Source of the DNA: Polaromonas sp.
GTDB taxonomy: Bacteria > Pseudomonadota > Gammaproteobacteria > Burkholderiales > Burkholderiaceae_C
Direction: 5' to 3'
NCBI GenBank assembly: GCA_028292745.1
Contig: JAQGLT010000104.1
Span: 1 to 53,369, forward strand
DNA length: 53,369 bases
Shown: one piece after another, positions 25,892-33,713 of the stretch
How positions within the stretch are numbered: the stretch's first letter is position 1
Layout: the number at the start of each line of letters is the position of its first letter
The notes under the pieces: model-generated
What the model saw: the letters and a program-made list of their open reading frames with translations, nothing else
Database searches by the model: none
What the model was told of the DNA's origin: nothing
Program-made: the position numbers and the translations under genes

Positions 25892-26335
25892 ATGAATCCC
25901 TTCAAACCCAGCCCCACGGCGCAGTCCCCTGCGGACGGCACGGTGAACGAAACGTTCGTCATTCCTGTCATCAGGGAGGAAGCGCAGGTGCACCTGCAAC
26001 GTGAACAGACCGGTACGGTGCGGGTGCGCAAGGTGGTCCATGAGAGCACCGAGCCGGTCAGCGCCCAGGGCTACCGCGAAGTCATCGAGACGACGCGGGT
26101 GCCCGTCAACCAGGTGGTGCAGGCGGTCGAGGCACCCCGGGAACTGGGCGAGGTGCTGGTGATTCCCGTGTACGAGGAACGGCTGGTCAAGCAACTCGTG
26201 CTGGTGGAGGAAATTCATGTGACGCGCCGCCGTGAAGCGTTCGAGCACATTGCAGCCACTTCCCTGCGCCGCGAGGAAGTGGTTGTGGAGCGCCTGGACC
26301 CGGCCACCCAGCAATGGGTTCCCGACGCGGCCTGA
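25892..26335 (+). CDS. DUF2382 (YsnF/AvaK-type) stress protein
   Basis: This protein of 147 residues contains one DUF2382 domain, the module found in YsnF and AvaK stress proteins. FVIPVIREEAQVHLQREQTG begins the domain. Alternating charged repeats such as VRVRKVVHE, EVLVIPVYEERLVKQLVLVEE and TSLRREEVVVERLD follow, giving an amphipathic beta/coiled pattern. No signal peptide or membrane segment is seen. No clear ribosome site precedes the ATG. It lies 59 bases before a second, longer DUF2382 gene, so the two are probably expressed together under stress. Confidence 0.82.
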   Translation: MNPFKPSPTAQSPADGTVNETFVIPVIREEAQVHLQREQTGTVRVRKVVHESTEPVSAQGYREVIETTRVPVNQVVQAVEAPRELGEVLVIPVYEERLVKQLVLVEEIHVTRRREAFEHIAATSLRREEVVVERLDPATQQWVPDAA

Positions 26336-26394
26336 ATGCCGGAGTTTTCGTCAGTTCGTGCCATTTCTAATTTCTAACTTCAAGGAGCCACGCC

Positions 26395-27636
26395 ATGCAA
26401 ACAGTAGTAGGGGTTTTTGATTCATACGATGAAGCGCAAAGCGCCCGGGAATCACTTTTGGATGCCGGATTCGACGACAGCGCGGTACGTCTTCAGTCCA
26501 ATACTGCGGGACAGCAGAGTGGCGATTCCATCACGACCAATGGCCGGGTCATCACTGACAGCCGCAGCCGGGGCGACGACGACGAAGGTTTCATGGCGAG
26601 CATTGGCCGCTTCTTCAGCGACCTGTTCGGCGACGACGACAACGAGCATGCCGGCCACTACTCCGAAGCCGTGCGCCGGGGCAGCACGGTCCTGGCGGTC
26701 ACCGTGGCGGACGAAAGCCGGGTGGAAGCGGCCCGCGCGGCGCTGGCCGCCGCCGGCGCGGTCGACATCGACAAGCGGACCGAAAGCTGGCGCCAGGAAG
26801 GCTACTCGGGCTTTGACCCGGCCTCCCGGCCCTACCAGGACGATGAAATCCAGGCCGAGCGCACCCGTTACCAGACCGACATGGCGCGGCCTGGCATGGC
26901 GCAGGCGAACCTGAGCCAGACTGCCAATGACAATGGCACGGTGCTGCCGGTGGTGCGCGAGGAACTCGAAGTCGGCAAGCGCGAGGTCGACCTGGGCGCC
27001 GTGCGGGTGTTCTCCAGAACCGAAACGCAGCCGGTCCAGGAACAGGTCCAATTGCGCGAGCAGCATGCCGAGATCGAGCGCCGGCCGGTCGACCGTCCCG
27101 CGACCGAGGCCGACCTCAAGGCGTTTGAAGGCGGCTCCATCGAAGTGCGGGAAATGGCCGAGCGGGCCGTGGTGAGCAAGACCGCCCGGGTGGTGGAAGA
27201 GGTGGTGGTCGGCACCGAGGCAACGACCCGGACCGAGACCGTTTCCGACCAGGTTCGCAACACCGTGGTCGATGTGGAAAAAGACCCTGCCGGCCAGAAT
27301 GCCAATAACCTGCGCGGCACGACGGACATGCCCGGTTCTGCGACGGCGACCAGCATGGGGGCGGACATGGGCAGCCTGACCGGCCAGTCCGCACCCGATT
27401 ACCGCAGCCACTACCAGAGCAATTTTTCCACCTTCGGAGGCAGCTACGAGGACTACGAGCCCGCCTACCGCTACGGCTCCACGCTGCGCTCCGACCCACG
27501 CTACGCGAACCGCTCCTGGGAGGACGTGGAAGCCGATGCCCAGCGCGACTGGTCCAGCCGCAATTCAGGCGACACCTGGGAAAAAACCAAGGCGGCCGTC
27601 AGGCATGGCTGGGAATCCATGACCGGCCGGCGTTAA
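26395..27636 (+). CDS. General-stress protein with YflT-like N-terminus and DUF2382 domain
   Basis: This 413-residue protein starts with MQTVVGVFDSYDEAQSARES, a heat-induced/general-stress N-terminal domain like YflT or GspM, which is followed by an acidic linker (GDDDEGF, FGDDDNE). Residues about 175-285 form a DUF2382 domain (GTVLPVVREELEVGKREVDL, EMAERAVVSKTARVVEEVVV). The C-terminal part is rich in Tyr, Ser and acidic residues (GSYEDYEPAYRYGS, DPRYANRSWEDVE), the usual tail of these proteins in Burkholderiales. AGGAG precedes the ATG. It is the second gene of a DUF2382 pair. Biochemical function is unknown. Confidence 0.85.
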   Translation: MQTVVGVFDSYDEAQSARESLLDAGFDDSAVRLQSNTAGQQSGDSITTNGRVITDSRSRGDDDEGFMASIGRFFSDLFGDDDNEHAGHYSEAVRRGSTVLAVTVADESRVEAARAALAAAGAVDIDKRTESWRQEGYSGFDPASRPYQDDEIQAERTRYQTDMARPGMAQANLSQTANDNGTVLPVVREELEVGKREVDLGAVRVFSRTETQPVQEQVQLREQHAEIERRPVDRPATEADLKAFEGGSIEVREMAERAVVSKTARVVEEVVVGTEATTRTETVSDQVRNTVVDVEKDPAGQNANNLRGTTDMPGSATATSMGADMGSLTGQSAPDYRSHYQSNFSTFGGSYEDYEPAYRYGSTLRSDPRYANRSWEDVEADAQRDWSSRNSGDTWEKTKAAVRHGWESMTGRR

Positions 27637-28384
27637 GCAGGCTGCGCCAACGGCGCCCCGGCGCGGTATTGCCTCCTATGAGGCAGAGCAAGAGGGCAAG
27701 TCGGCGGCAAACGCAGGCCTGCTTGACGAAAGGGCTGGGACGTGCCTGTTTTTTCAAACAGCCACCGAACAGCCCGCTATTCCTTTCACCGTTGTTCGTC
27801 ATGGGCAGTCCGGGATGTTTTATTGAAAGAACTTGGCGATCCTTATTGCTCCTGAATTTATAGCTGCTTGCGCAGTCGGTGTCTGCGCTACAGCCTGTTT
27901 TGATCATAAATTACATCATTTTCCAGGCTTTCCTCGGGTTTCTCCTTCCCCGCTGGGGAAGGTTGGGATGGGGGCCAGCGGGGGTCGAACGCCCGCCGCC
28001 GGCTTTCTCCTGCTGGCCCGAGTTCTGCCGGACGCCTGGAGGGGCCGGGTTCGGATTCGGGGAGGCCCCCATCCCTGCCTTCCCCCAGCGGGGAAAGGAG
28101 TAAGGCGGAGGCACGGGCGAGTCAGGTGTGTGCGGTTACCGGTCAGGGTGGTTCCGCGCTAGAAGCCTAGTTGATGCCCAAACCAGCAGCCGGGCCTGAT
28201 GCGCCGGTCTGGCTGGGGTGCCAACACGCTCCGACCGCACGGTGGGCCGCTGCCGCGGGCCGGCAGGAGGTCGCGCAGCGCAACGCCCATCGCAAAACAC
28301 ATCGATCGGTCCAGCCCTCGGCAGCGCGCCCGCACTTGAAAGCCGCGCCCCTCAGCCGCACCTGCCCATTTTGAAAGCGCAGCC
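27637..28384. other. Gene-free stretch of about 750 bases with a long repeat
   Basis: Bases 27830-28110 carry repeat copy C. The flanks (27637-27830 and 28110-28384) contain short open frames on both strands but no recognisable product. The right flank presumably holds the pirin gene promoter. Confidence 0.6.
27830..28110 (+). repeat. Long dispersed intergenic repeat, copy C
   Basis: The core reads TATAGCTGCTTGCGCAGTCG then CTGCGCTACAGCCTGTTTTG. It is followed by CTCCTTCCCCGCTGGGGAAG and GGATGGGGGCCAGCGGGGGT. After about 100 bases the mirror arm appears: GGGAGGCCCCCATCCCTGCC-like sequence and CTTCCCCCAGCGGGGAAAGG at 28079 onward. The two arms could pair to a large hairpin. Confidence 0.75.
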
Positions 28385-29533
28385 ATGACGACTCCTGTTT
28401 CAATGCCCCTTTCAGCCCGCGCGGACGATGCGGTCCTGCAGATCAAGCCGCTGGGTTTTCCGTGGGAAACCCTCGATCCGTTCCTGTTCTGCGTCTACCA
28501 CGACGACGCCTATCCCCGTGCCAATGCCCAGAAGGGACCGGCGGCTTCGCTGGCGGGGCGCGACATCGGCCAGGACTTCAGCCGCAAGGACGGCTGGAGC
28601 ATGTACCACGGCAGCACCGTGCCGGGCTTTCCGGCGCATCCGCACCGCGGTTTTGAAACCGTGACCATCGTGCGCAAGGGGTTGATCGACCATTCAGATT
28701 CGCTGGGCGCCGCGGCGCGGTTCGGCCAGGGCGACGTGCAGTGGCTCACGGCCGGGCAGGGCGTGGTGCATGCCGAAATGTTTCCGCTGCTGGACACGGC
28801 CGGGCCGAATCCGCTGGAGCTGTTCCAGATCTGGCTGAACCTGCCGGCGCGCGCCAAGATGGCGGCGCCCCACTTCACCATGCTCTGGTCGCACGAGATT
28901 CCCCGGCTGGCGCTGGCCGACAGCGAAGGCCGCAGCACCGAAGTGGCGGTCATCGCCGGCCGCTATGGCGACGACCTGGCCGAAGCGGCTCAGCCGCTGC
29001 CTCCGCCGCCCGATTCCTGGGCCGCGCAGCCGCAGGCGGACGTGGCCATCTGGACCATCCGCATGGCGCCCGGTGCGCGCTGGACGCTGCCTGCCGCCAG
29101 CGGCCCGGACACGCAGCGCCAGCTCTATTTTTTCAAGGGCGGGTCGGTCACGCTGGCCGGGCAGACGGTCAGCCAGCCCAGCGCCATCAGGCTGCGCGCC
29201 GACGCTGCCGTGGCGCTGGTCAACGGCAGCGAAGCGTCTGAATTCTTGCTGCTGCAGGGCCGGCCGATTGGCGAGCCCGTGGTGCAGTACGGCCCCTTTG
29301 TGATGAACACGCAGGCCGAGATCGGGCAGACGCTGGCCGACTACCAGCACACCGGTTTTGGCGGCTGGCCCTGGCCCGACAGTGCGCCGGTGCATGGAGA
29401 CGATGCGGCGCGGTTCGCGCGCCATCCGGGCGGCGCGGAGGAACGCCCCCCGCAAGACCCGGGCAGTGTGGCCGGCCCCAGCGGTCAGCCGGGCGCTGCA
29501 GGTGCAGCCGTTGATGCCTTTCCTGCCGCCTGA
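28385..29533 (+). CDS. Pirin-family protein
   Basis: This 382-residue protein is longer than typical pirins (about 230-290) because of a C-terminal extension. The N-terminal cupin carries the metal site: HPHRGFETVTIV near residues 80-91 and QGVVHAEM near 122-129 supply His and Glu ligands. Pirins are iron-binding bicupins; some act as quercetin dioxygenases or redox regulators. The last 60 residues (from about 322) are Pro/Gly/Asp-rich and look disordered. The 3' end overlaps that of the convergent ferritin-like gene by 49 bases. Confidence 0.88.
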   Translation: MTTPVSMPLSARADDAVLQIKPLGFPWETLDPFLFCVYHDDAYPRANAQKGPAASLAGRDIGQDFSRKDGWSMYHGSTVPGFPAHPHRGFETVTIVRKGLIDHSDSLGAAARFGQGDVQWLTAGQGVVHAEMFPLLDTAGPNPLELFQIWLNLPARAKMAAPHFTMLWSHEIPRLALADSEGRSTEVAVIAGRYGDDLAEAAQPLPPPPDSWAAQPQADVAIWTIRMAPGARWTLPAASGPDTQRQLYFFKGGSVTLAGQTVSQPSAIRLRADAAVALVNGSEASEFLLLQGRPIGEPVVQYGPFVMNTQAEIGQTLADYQHTGFGGWPWPDSAPVHGDDAARFARHPGGAEERPPQDPGSVAGPSGQPGAAGAAVDAFPAA

Positions 29534-30813
29534 AGCGGCGGGCTGGCCGTGGCGTAGCGCCGGGCGATGGCTTGCAGCTGCGGCACCAGGCACTGCAGCG
29601 GCGCCTCGACGCGGGCCACCAGTTTCAGTCCGACCAGCAGCTCGGCAAGCCGTTCGCCGATCCACAGCGTCTCGGCGGCGGCCACCAGGGGTTCGGTGGC
29701 GCGCGGCACGGCAAAGGTCAGCCCCGCATGCACGTCCGCAAGGTCAGGGCGGGCAGGCAGGCTGCACAGATGCTGGCCAATGCCGCCCAGCACACGCATC
29801 AGCTGCATGGCGGCCTGCAGGGCGGCGGCGGGCCGCGCCTGGTGGCGCTCGCCGCCAGGCCCGCCCCAGGCCTGCGCCAGCAGCCGCAGCGTCAGCGCAT
29901 ACACCGCATTGCCCAGGTCGAGCACCGCCGCCGCCGCAGGCGCTGTCACATGCACGCCGCTTGCCGGATCGGCCGGCTTGCGCATGAGGGGATTGCGGGC
30001 GGCCGGCCAGGCAGGCGCGGCGGCATTGCCGCGCGCCTGCAGCTCGGCCAGTTCGTCGCGGATTTGCATGAAACGCGCAAAGTGCGATTCCTCGGCAGCA
30101 CAGCCGCCCTCGCCCTGGGTCACGATGGTGTCCAGCGCGGCCAGCGCATCGTCCAGCTGGGCAATGGTCGCCATGCCCGGCAAATCCAGCTTGTCGGGGC
30201 CCACCTGCATCGAAGGATCGCCGCAGAAAAGGCTTTCCCCTGCCGCGTTCGCCAGGTCGATGAAGCAGGCGCGCAAATGCGCATAGAACTCGCCAATGGT
30301 CGCGTAGTCCATGGCGCTGGGCATGAGCGAGGCACCGGGACGGTCGCCGCGCTGGTAATTTTCGCGCCGCCTGGCAAAGCTCTGGCCATCGGGCAGGTCG
30401 CTGCCCTCGGGGCGTTCCAGATAAATGAAATGGTCGAGCGTGTCCAGGCTGAAGGGCGCCAGCTCGACCACGATGTCGGCCGGGTGGTAAAGAGGCGCCA
30501 CCGGCAGGTTAGGCCGGTTGAAATGAGGCCGCACCCCAATGGCCACCGACAGGTTGGCGATCAGGGCCAGGTGGGTCATTTCCTCCATCGCCACCTGCAT
30601 GATGGAGGCGCGCCATTTCTCGACGCGCCTGGCATCGGCCGCCGCCACCCCGCCCTGGTCCGGGGTTTTCAGGCTGAAGGCGGCGTACAGGTAGCAGCAC
30701 AGCAGGTTGTGTTCCAGCTCGGCCGCTTCGGCCAGCAAATGCGCCAGCTGTTCTCGCGAACTGAGCCGTAGCGGTGCCGCTTCAGCGGCCTTTTCCATCG
30801 TGTCAGGTGGCAT
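29485..30813 (-). CDS. Ferritin-like-domain protein (VioB/RebD N-terminal type)
   Basis: This 442-residue protein has an N-terminal ferritin-like four-helix domain. AEAAELEHNLLCCYLYAAFS (residues 28-47) and MQVAMEEMTHLALIANL (72-88) give the paired Glu/ExxH metal ligands, as in the domain found in VioB-type iminophenylpyruvate dimer synthases and related free-standing proteins. The C-terminal half is Ala/Leu-rich, helical, and unassigned. I chose the ATG at 30813 (MPPDTMEK); an upstream ATG at 30885 is possible. It converges on the pirin gene with overlapping ends. No tryptophan-dimer pathway genes are near, so violacein-like synthesis is unlikely. Confidence 0.8.
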   Translation of the reverse strand: MPPDTMEKAAEAAPLRLSSREQLAHLLAEAAELEHNLLCCYLYAAFSLKTPDQGGVAAADARRVEKWRASIMQVAMEEMTHLALIANLSVAIGVRPHFNRPNLPVAPLYHPADIVVELAPFSLDTLDHFIYLERPEGSDLPDGQSFARRRENYQRGDRPGASLMPSAMDYATIGEFYAHLRACFIDLANAAGESLFCGDPSMQVGPDKLDLPGMATIAQLDDALAALDTIVTQGEGGCAAEESHFARFMQIRDELAELQARGNAAAPAWPAARNPLMRKPADPASGVHVTAPAAAAVLDLGNAVYALTLRLLAQAWGGPGGERHQARPAAALQAAMQLMRVLGGIGQHLCSLPARPDLADVHAGLTFAVPRATEPLVAAAETLWIGERLAELLVGLKLVARVEAPLQCLVPQLQAIARRYATASPPLQAAGKASTAAPAAPG

Positions 30814-31157
30814 GGTGTTCCAGGGCTGCTGGTGGTTGTGTGTTGTGTGAAGAAGTGTTGCGATGCGGGAAGGCCGGCGTTGCAACGCAACGGCTGAGGC
30901 ACTTAGCTGACATTACCGTGCCACCGCTTCGGGCAGCATCGGACGCTGGCGCGCAAAAGCGTCGGCGGTCGGCACGCGAACTGCGGCCGCACGCCCACAA
31001 GCGGGGAAAGTGTGAACTATTCACGAAGGTTGTGCTTGTCCTACGTTGCCATACGCCATGGGACGGCAGGAGCCGCCGGCAAGCAATGTTCCCATGATGT
31101 CAAGTAGTTACCCATGCCGAGTAACGCACTGGAGTGTCAAATGAACAGGCCATCCCC
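30814..31157. other. Divergent intergenic region, no gene seen
   Basis: This stretch of 344 bases lies between the ferritin-like gene (minus) and the receiver-domain gene (plus). GTGAACTATTCAC at 31012-31024 is a short palindrome. No gene or RNA feature can be supported. Confidence 0.45.
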
Positions 31158-31604
31158 ATGAGCACATTAGTCACTTATCTTGTAGAAGACAACACCATCA
31201 TTCTGGACCACCTGATCGACACGCTGACGGAACTGGCCGACGTGAACGTCACGGCGCACGCAGCCACCCAGGATGAGGCGACGCAGTGGCTCGACAGCCA
31301 CAATGGCGCATGGCATCTGGCCATCGTGGACCTGTTTTTAAAGCAGGGCAGCGGTCTGGGCATCTTGGCAGAGTGCCGTCATCGCAAGCCCTACCAGAAG
31401 ATGGTGGTGCTGACCAACTACGCAACACCGCAAATCCGGCTGCGGGCCGCCGCGCTGGGCGCCGATGCGGTGTTCGACAAATCAACCGAACTCGACGGCT
31501 TGATGGACTATTGCGTTCAGCAGGTCAACTGCCTCAACCACCAGGACGCGCACGGCGGGCAGAGGGATGGCGCCACATGCGGCGGGGGCGCATCGGGCCA
31601 CTAG
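31158..31604 (+). CDS. Single-domain response regulator (CheY-like)
   Basis: This 148-residue protein is a stand-alone receiver domain. VTYLVEDN supplies the acidic pocket, IVDLFL the phosphoacceptor Asp, VVLTNYA the conserved Thr and VFDKSTE the Lys. After residue 120 the tail is short (HQDAHGGQRDGATCGGGASG) and has no DNA-binding or enzymatic output. It probably relays phosphate or binds a partner protein. No histidine kinase is adjacent. I preferred the ATG at 31158; a GTG at 31134 would add eight residues, and neither has a strong ribosome site. Confidence 0.83.
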   Translation: MSTLVTYLVEDNTIILDHLIDTLTELADVNVTAHAATQDEATQWLDSHNGAWHLAIVDLFLKQGSGLGILAECRHRKPYQKMVVLTNYATPQIRLRAAALGADAVFDKSTELDGLMDYCVQQVNCLNHQDAHGGQRDGATCGGGASGH

Positions 31605-31749
31605 CCGCCATGCGGTCAGAGTGGCCCTGCCCTATTTTCAAATAGCGGCTTCAATTGTTGGCAGGCCGGTTGAACGTCGGTCTACTGAGTGCATTCCACC
31701 TCAATAGGTAGCTAATTGATGCAACCAATGTTAGTAACCGTGTCTGAGA

Positions 31750-31779
31750 CTTGTCGATCCAGGACAAGCATTAAATAAT
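31750..31779 (+). promoter_or_regulatory. Candidate promoter with overlapping inverted repeat
   Basis: TTGTCG (31751-31756) and AATAAT (31774-31779) are 17 bases apart and resemble -35 and -10 boxes. CTTGTC and GACAAG (31750-31755 and 31763-31768) form an inverted repeat across the -35 box, which could be a regulator site for the small ORF downstream. Confidence 0.4.
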
Positions 31780-31801
31780 AAGCCTCCAAAGGATTATGTT
31801 C

Positions 31802-32017
31802 ATGCCTCTTCATCTCCTACACCAGATTTCCAAAGTTACGCTACCCATCACCATTACCGACCCCCAAGAGATCAGTACCTTGAGAAAGCTGCGAAGCGTG
31901 CATCAACTGGCGGTGCTGTTGCCCTCGCCTTGCGCGAAAAAGCCGTTTGCGCGCGTCCTGGCCATCACCCGCGAGGGCCGTGAAGCGCTGAGCCGATTTG
32001 ACGCCTCGCCCCGATGA
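31802..32017 (+). CDS. Small conserved hypothetical protein
   Basis: This protein of 71 residues begins MPLHLLHQISKVTLPITITD and ends RVLAITREGREALSRFDASPR. I recall similar short proteins with this opening and an ITREGR-like end in Polaromonas and Variovorax, but no function. The ATG at 31802 has AGGA 8 bases upstream; the one at 31796 is too close to it. A promoter-like pair lies just upstream. No domain, signal or membrane segment is seen. Confidence 0.6.
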   Translation: MPLHLLHQISKVTLPITITDPQEISTLRKLRSVHQLAVLLPSPCAKKPFARVLAITREGREALSRFDASPR

Positions 32018-32473
32018 GGTGTTTTGCCGTTGCATGGCAGTGAACATTTGCCCTGCATTGGCAAAGCCCCGCATCGCCCGCAGACCAGGCGTCTGCTGTC
32101 CAGGGAGCAATTTATAGGTAACCTTATTTCCGTTTCTATTTCAATAAGAGATCAGGCGTGAAGCGGCCGGCAGTGCTGCGGCACGGCAAAGCAAAGCAAC
32201 GACCTGTTGGACTGAAATGGAATTGGAATAACACCTGCTTTGAAAGGCGCCCTAATTACTGAGACACCCGGGTAGCCCCATGGCATCAGGTGAATTCTCG
32301 AAAATGCAGCCGCTTTGACTGCGGCGTCACGCTTGCCCATCGCTTTGCGCCATGGGCGCACGCACCCTGTTTGCGGAGCGGTTCAGCTGAGCCGCTGGCA
32401 TTCCCCCCCATGAGCGGCCCACGGCTTCTGACCACGTCAGTCCTCGCGCCGCTCGAAATCCGCTTGGAAATTG
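32018..32473. other. Gene-free stretch, no feature recognised
   Basis: This stretch of 456 bases lies between the small ORF and the acyltransferase gene. It is less GC-rich than the surroundings between 32110 and 32290. Short open frames on the minus strand show no recognisable product, and there is no repeat copy. Confidence 0.45.
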
Positions 32474-33637
32474 ATGATTGACACAGACAACAGCGCCTTG
32501 CGCGCTGCCAAACCCGAGGCGCTGAAATCGCTCCAGGTCCTTCGCGCCATCGCCGCGGTGAGCGTGGTTTATTACCACATCGGCGCACTCCCCAGTTTCG
32601 GCTCCTTCGGCGTCGATATTTTCTTCGTGCTCAGCGGCTTCGTCATCGCGATGGTGCTGGCCAAGGGGCAAAGCCCGTCCGTGTTTGCCGCCAGCCGATT
32701 GATTCGCGTCGTGCCGCTCTACTGGCTGCTGACCAGCTGCTTGTTCCTGATCGCGCTGCTGGCGCCAGAGCTGCTGAATTCGACGACAGCGAATTTGTAC
32801 AACTATGCCAAGTCCCTGTTCTTCATTCCGTATTTCAAGGAAAACGGCACCTTGCGCCCCTTGCTCGCGGTCGGCTGGACGTTGAACTATGAAATGTTCT
32901 TCTACCTCTGCATCTGGCTGTCTATCCTGCTGACCAGGCGTTACTACCTGCAGCTCAGCGCGCTGCTGGTGCTGGCGGCCTACGGCCTTTGGGGCCAGAA
33001 CACGCAAGACCCGGAAATCAGCGTCTTTTTGCGCAATACCCAGTTGCTGGAATTCTTGTTGGGAATCCTGGTTTTCAAGCTTTACACCGCCCGCTGGCCA
33101 GCGGCCTTGCGGCGCCTGCCCGTGCCCCTGGCGGCGGCGCTGGGGGGTGTTTGCTACCTCTTCATGGCAGCGGCCGAGGCCACGGCCCTTCAGCTGAACG
33201 GGCTGCTGATCTATGGCCTTCCCTCGGCCCTGCTGCTGCTGGCCCTGCTGAGCCTGGAGGGGTATTTTTCCAGATCCTCCAGCCCCGCTGTCCGCTGCTG
33301 GACGGGCATGGGAGACGCGAGCTATGCGACCTACCTCAGCCATTTTTATGTGGTCGAACTCATCCGAAAAATCGCTTTCCAGCGGTTTCACCTGATCAAC
33401 CCCTATACCCCGCTGGGGGTTGCCCTGGTCCTGGCGGCCTCGCTGCTGCTGGGGTATGCGCTCTACAGGTTCATCGACCGCCCGCTGTTGCGTTTTCTCA
33501 AGGCACGCCTGATGCACCGCCGGGCAACACCCGGCGCAGGGGAAAATGCCGGTCTTGTCGCGGCCCATTTAAAGGCGCTCCCACCGGAAGCGCATCCCAA
33601 GCCGGCACGGCCTCCACGGCCGGCCCCCCAAGGGTGA
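32474..33637 (+). CDS. Acyltransferase-3-family membrane protein
   Basis: This 387-residue protein has about ten membrane segments. It belongs to the acyltransferase-3 family, which transfers acetyl or other acyl groups to surface polysaccharides. LQVLRAIAAVSVVYYHIG near the start carries the conserved His, and SFGVDIFFVLSGFVIAMVL the second signature; GDASYATYLSHFYVVELIRK and FIDRPLLRFLKARL are typical late segments. The ATG at 32474 follows a weak GGA site. The C-terminal tail (residues 345-387) is Pro/Ala-rich. The GH2 glycosidase gene starts 76 bases later in the same orientation. Confidence 0.9.
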   Translation: MIDTDNSALRAAKPEALKSLQVLRAIAAVSVVYYHIGALPSFGSFGVDIFFVLSGFVIAMVLAKGQSPSVFAASRLIRVVPLYWLLTSCLFLIALLAPELLNSTTANLYNYAKSLFFIPYFKENGTLRPLLAVGWTLNYEMFFYLCIWLSILLTRRYYLQLSALLVLAAYGLWGQNTQDPEISVFLRNTQLLEFLLGILVFKLYTARWPAALRRLPVPLAAALGGVCYLFMAAAEATALQLNGLLIYGLPSALLLLALLSLEGYFSRSSSPAVRCWTGMGDASYATYLSHFYVVELIRKIAFQRFHLINPYTPLGVALVLAASLLLGYALYRFIDRPLLRFLKARLMHRRATPGAGENAGLVAAHLKALPPEAHPKPARPPRPAPQG

Positions 33638-33713
33638 GCAGTTTTTTTCCTGTCGCGCTTGCCGCCGAGCTCATCGCCACACAAAATGCGCTTTTCCCTC
33701 GAAGGAGCGCCCT

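Noticed and set aside
28159..28446. Possible small gene on the minus strand before pirin
   Set aside because: It overlaps the pirin start, is Arg/Gly/Ala-rich, and shows no motif or ribosome site.
31012..31024. CRP-like site (TGTGA...TCACG)
   Set aside because: The spacer is 5 rather than 6 bases and the right half is imperfect; too weak to call as a CRP site.
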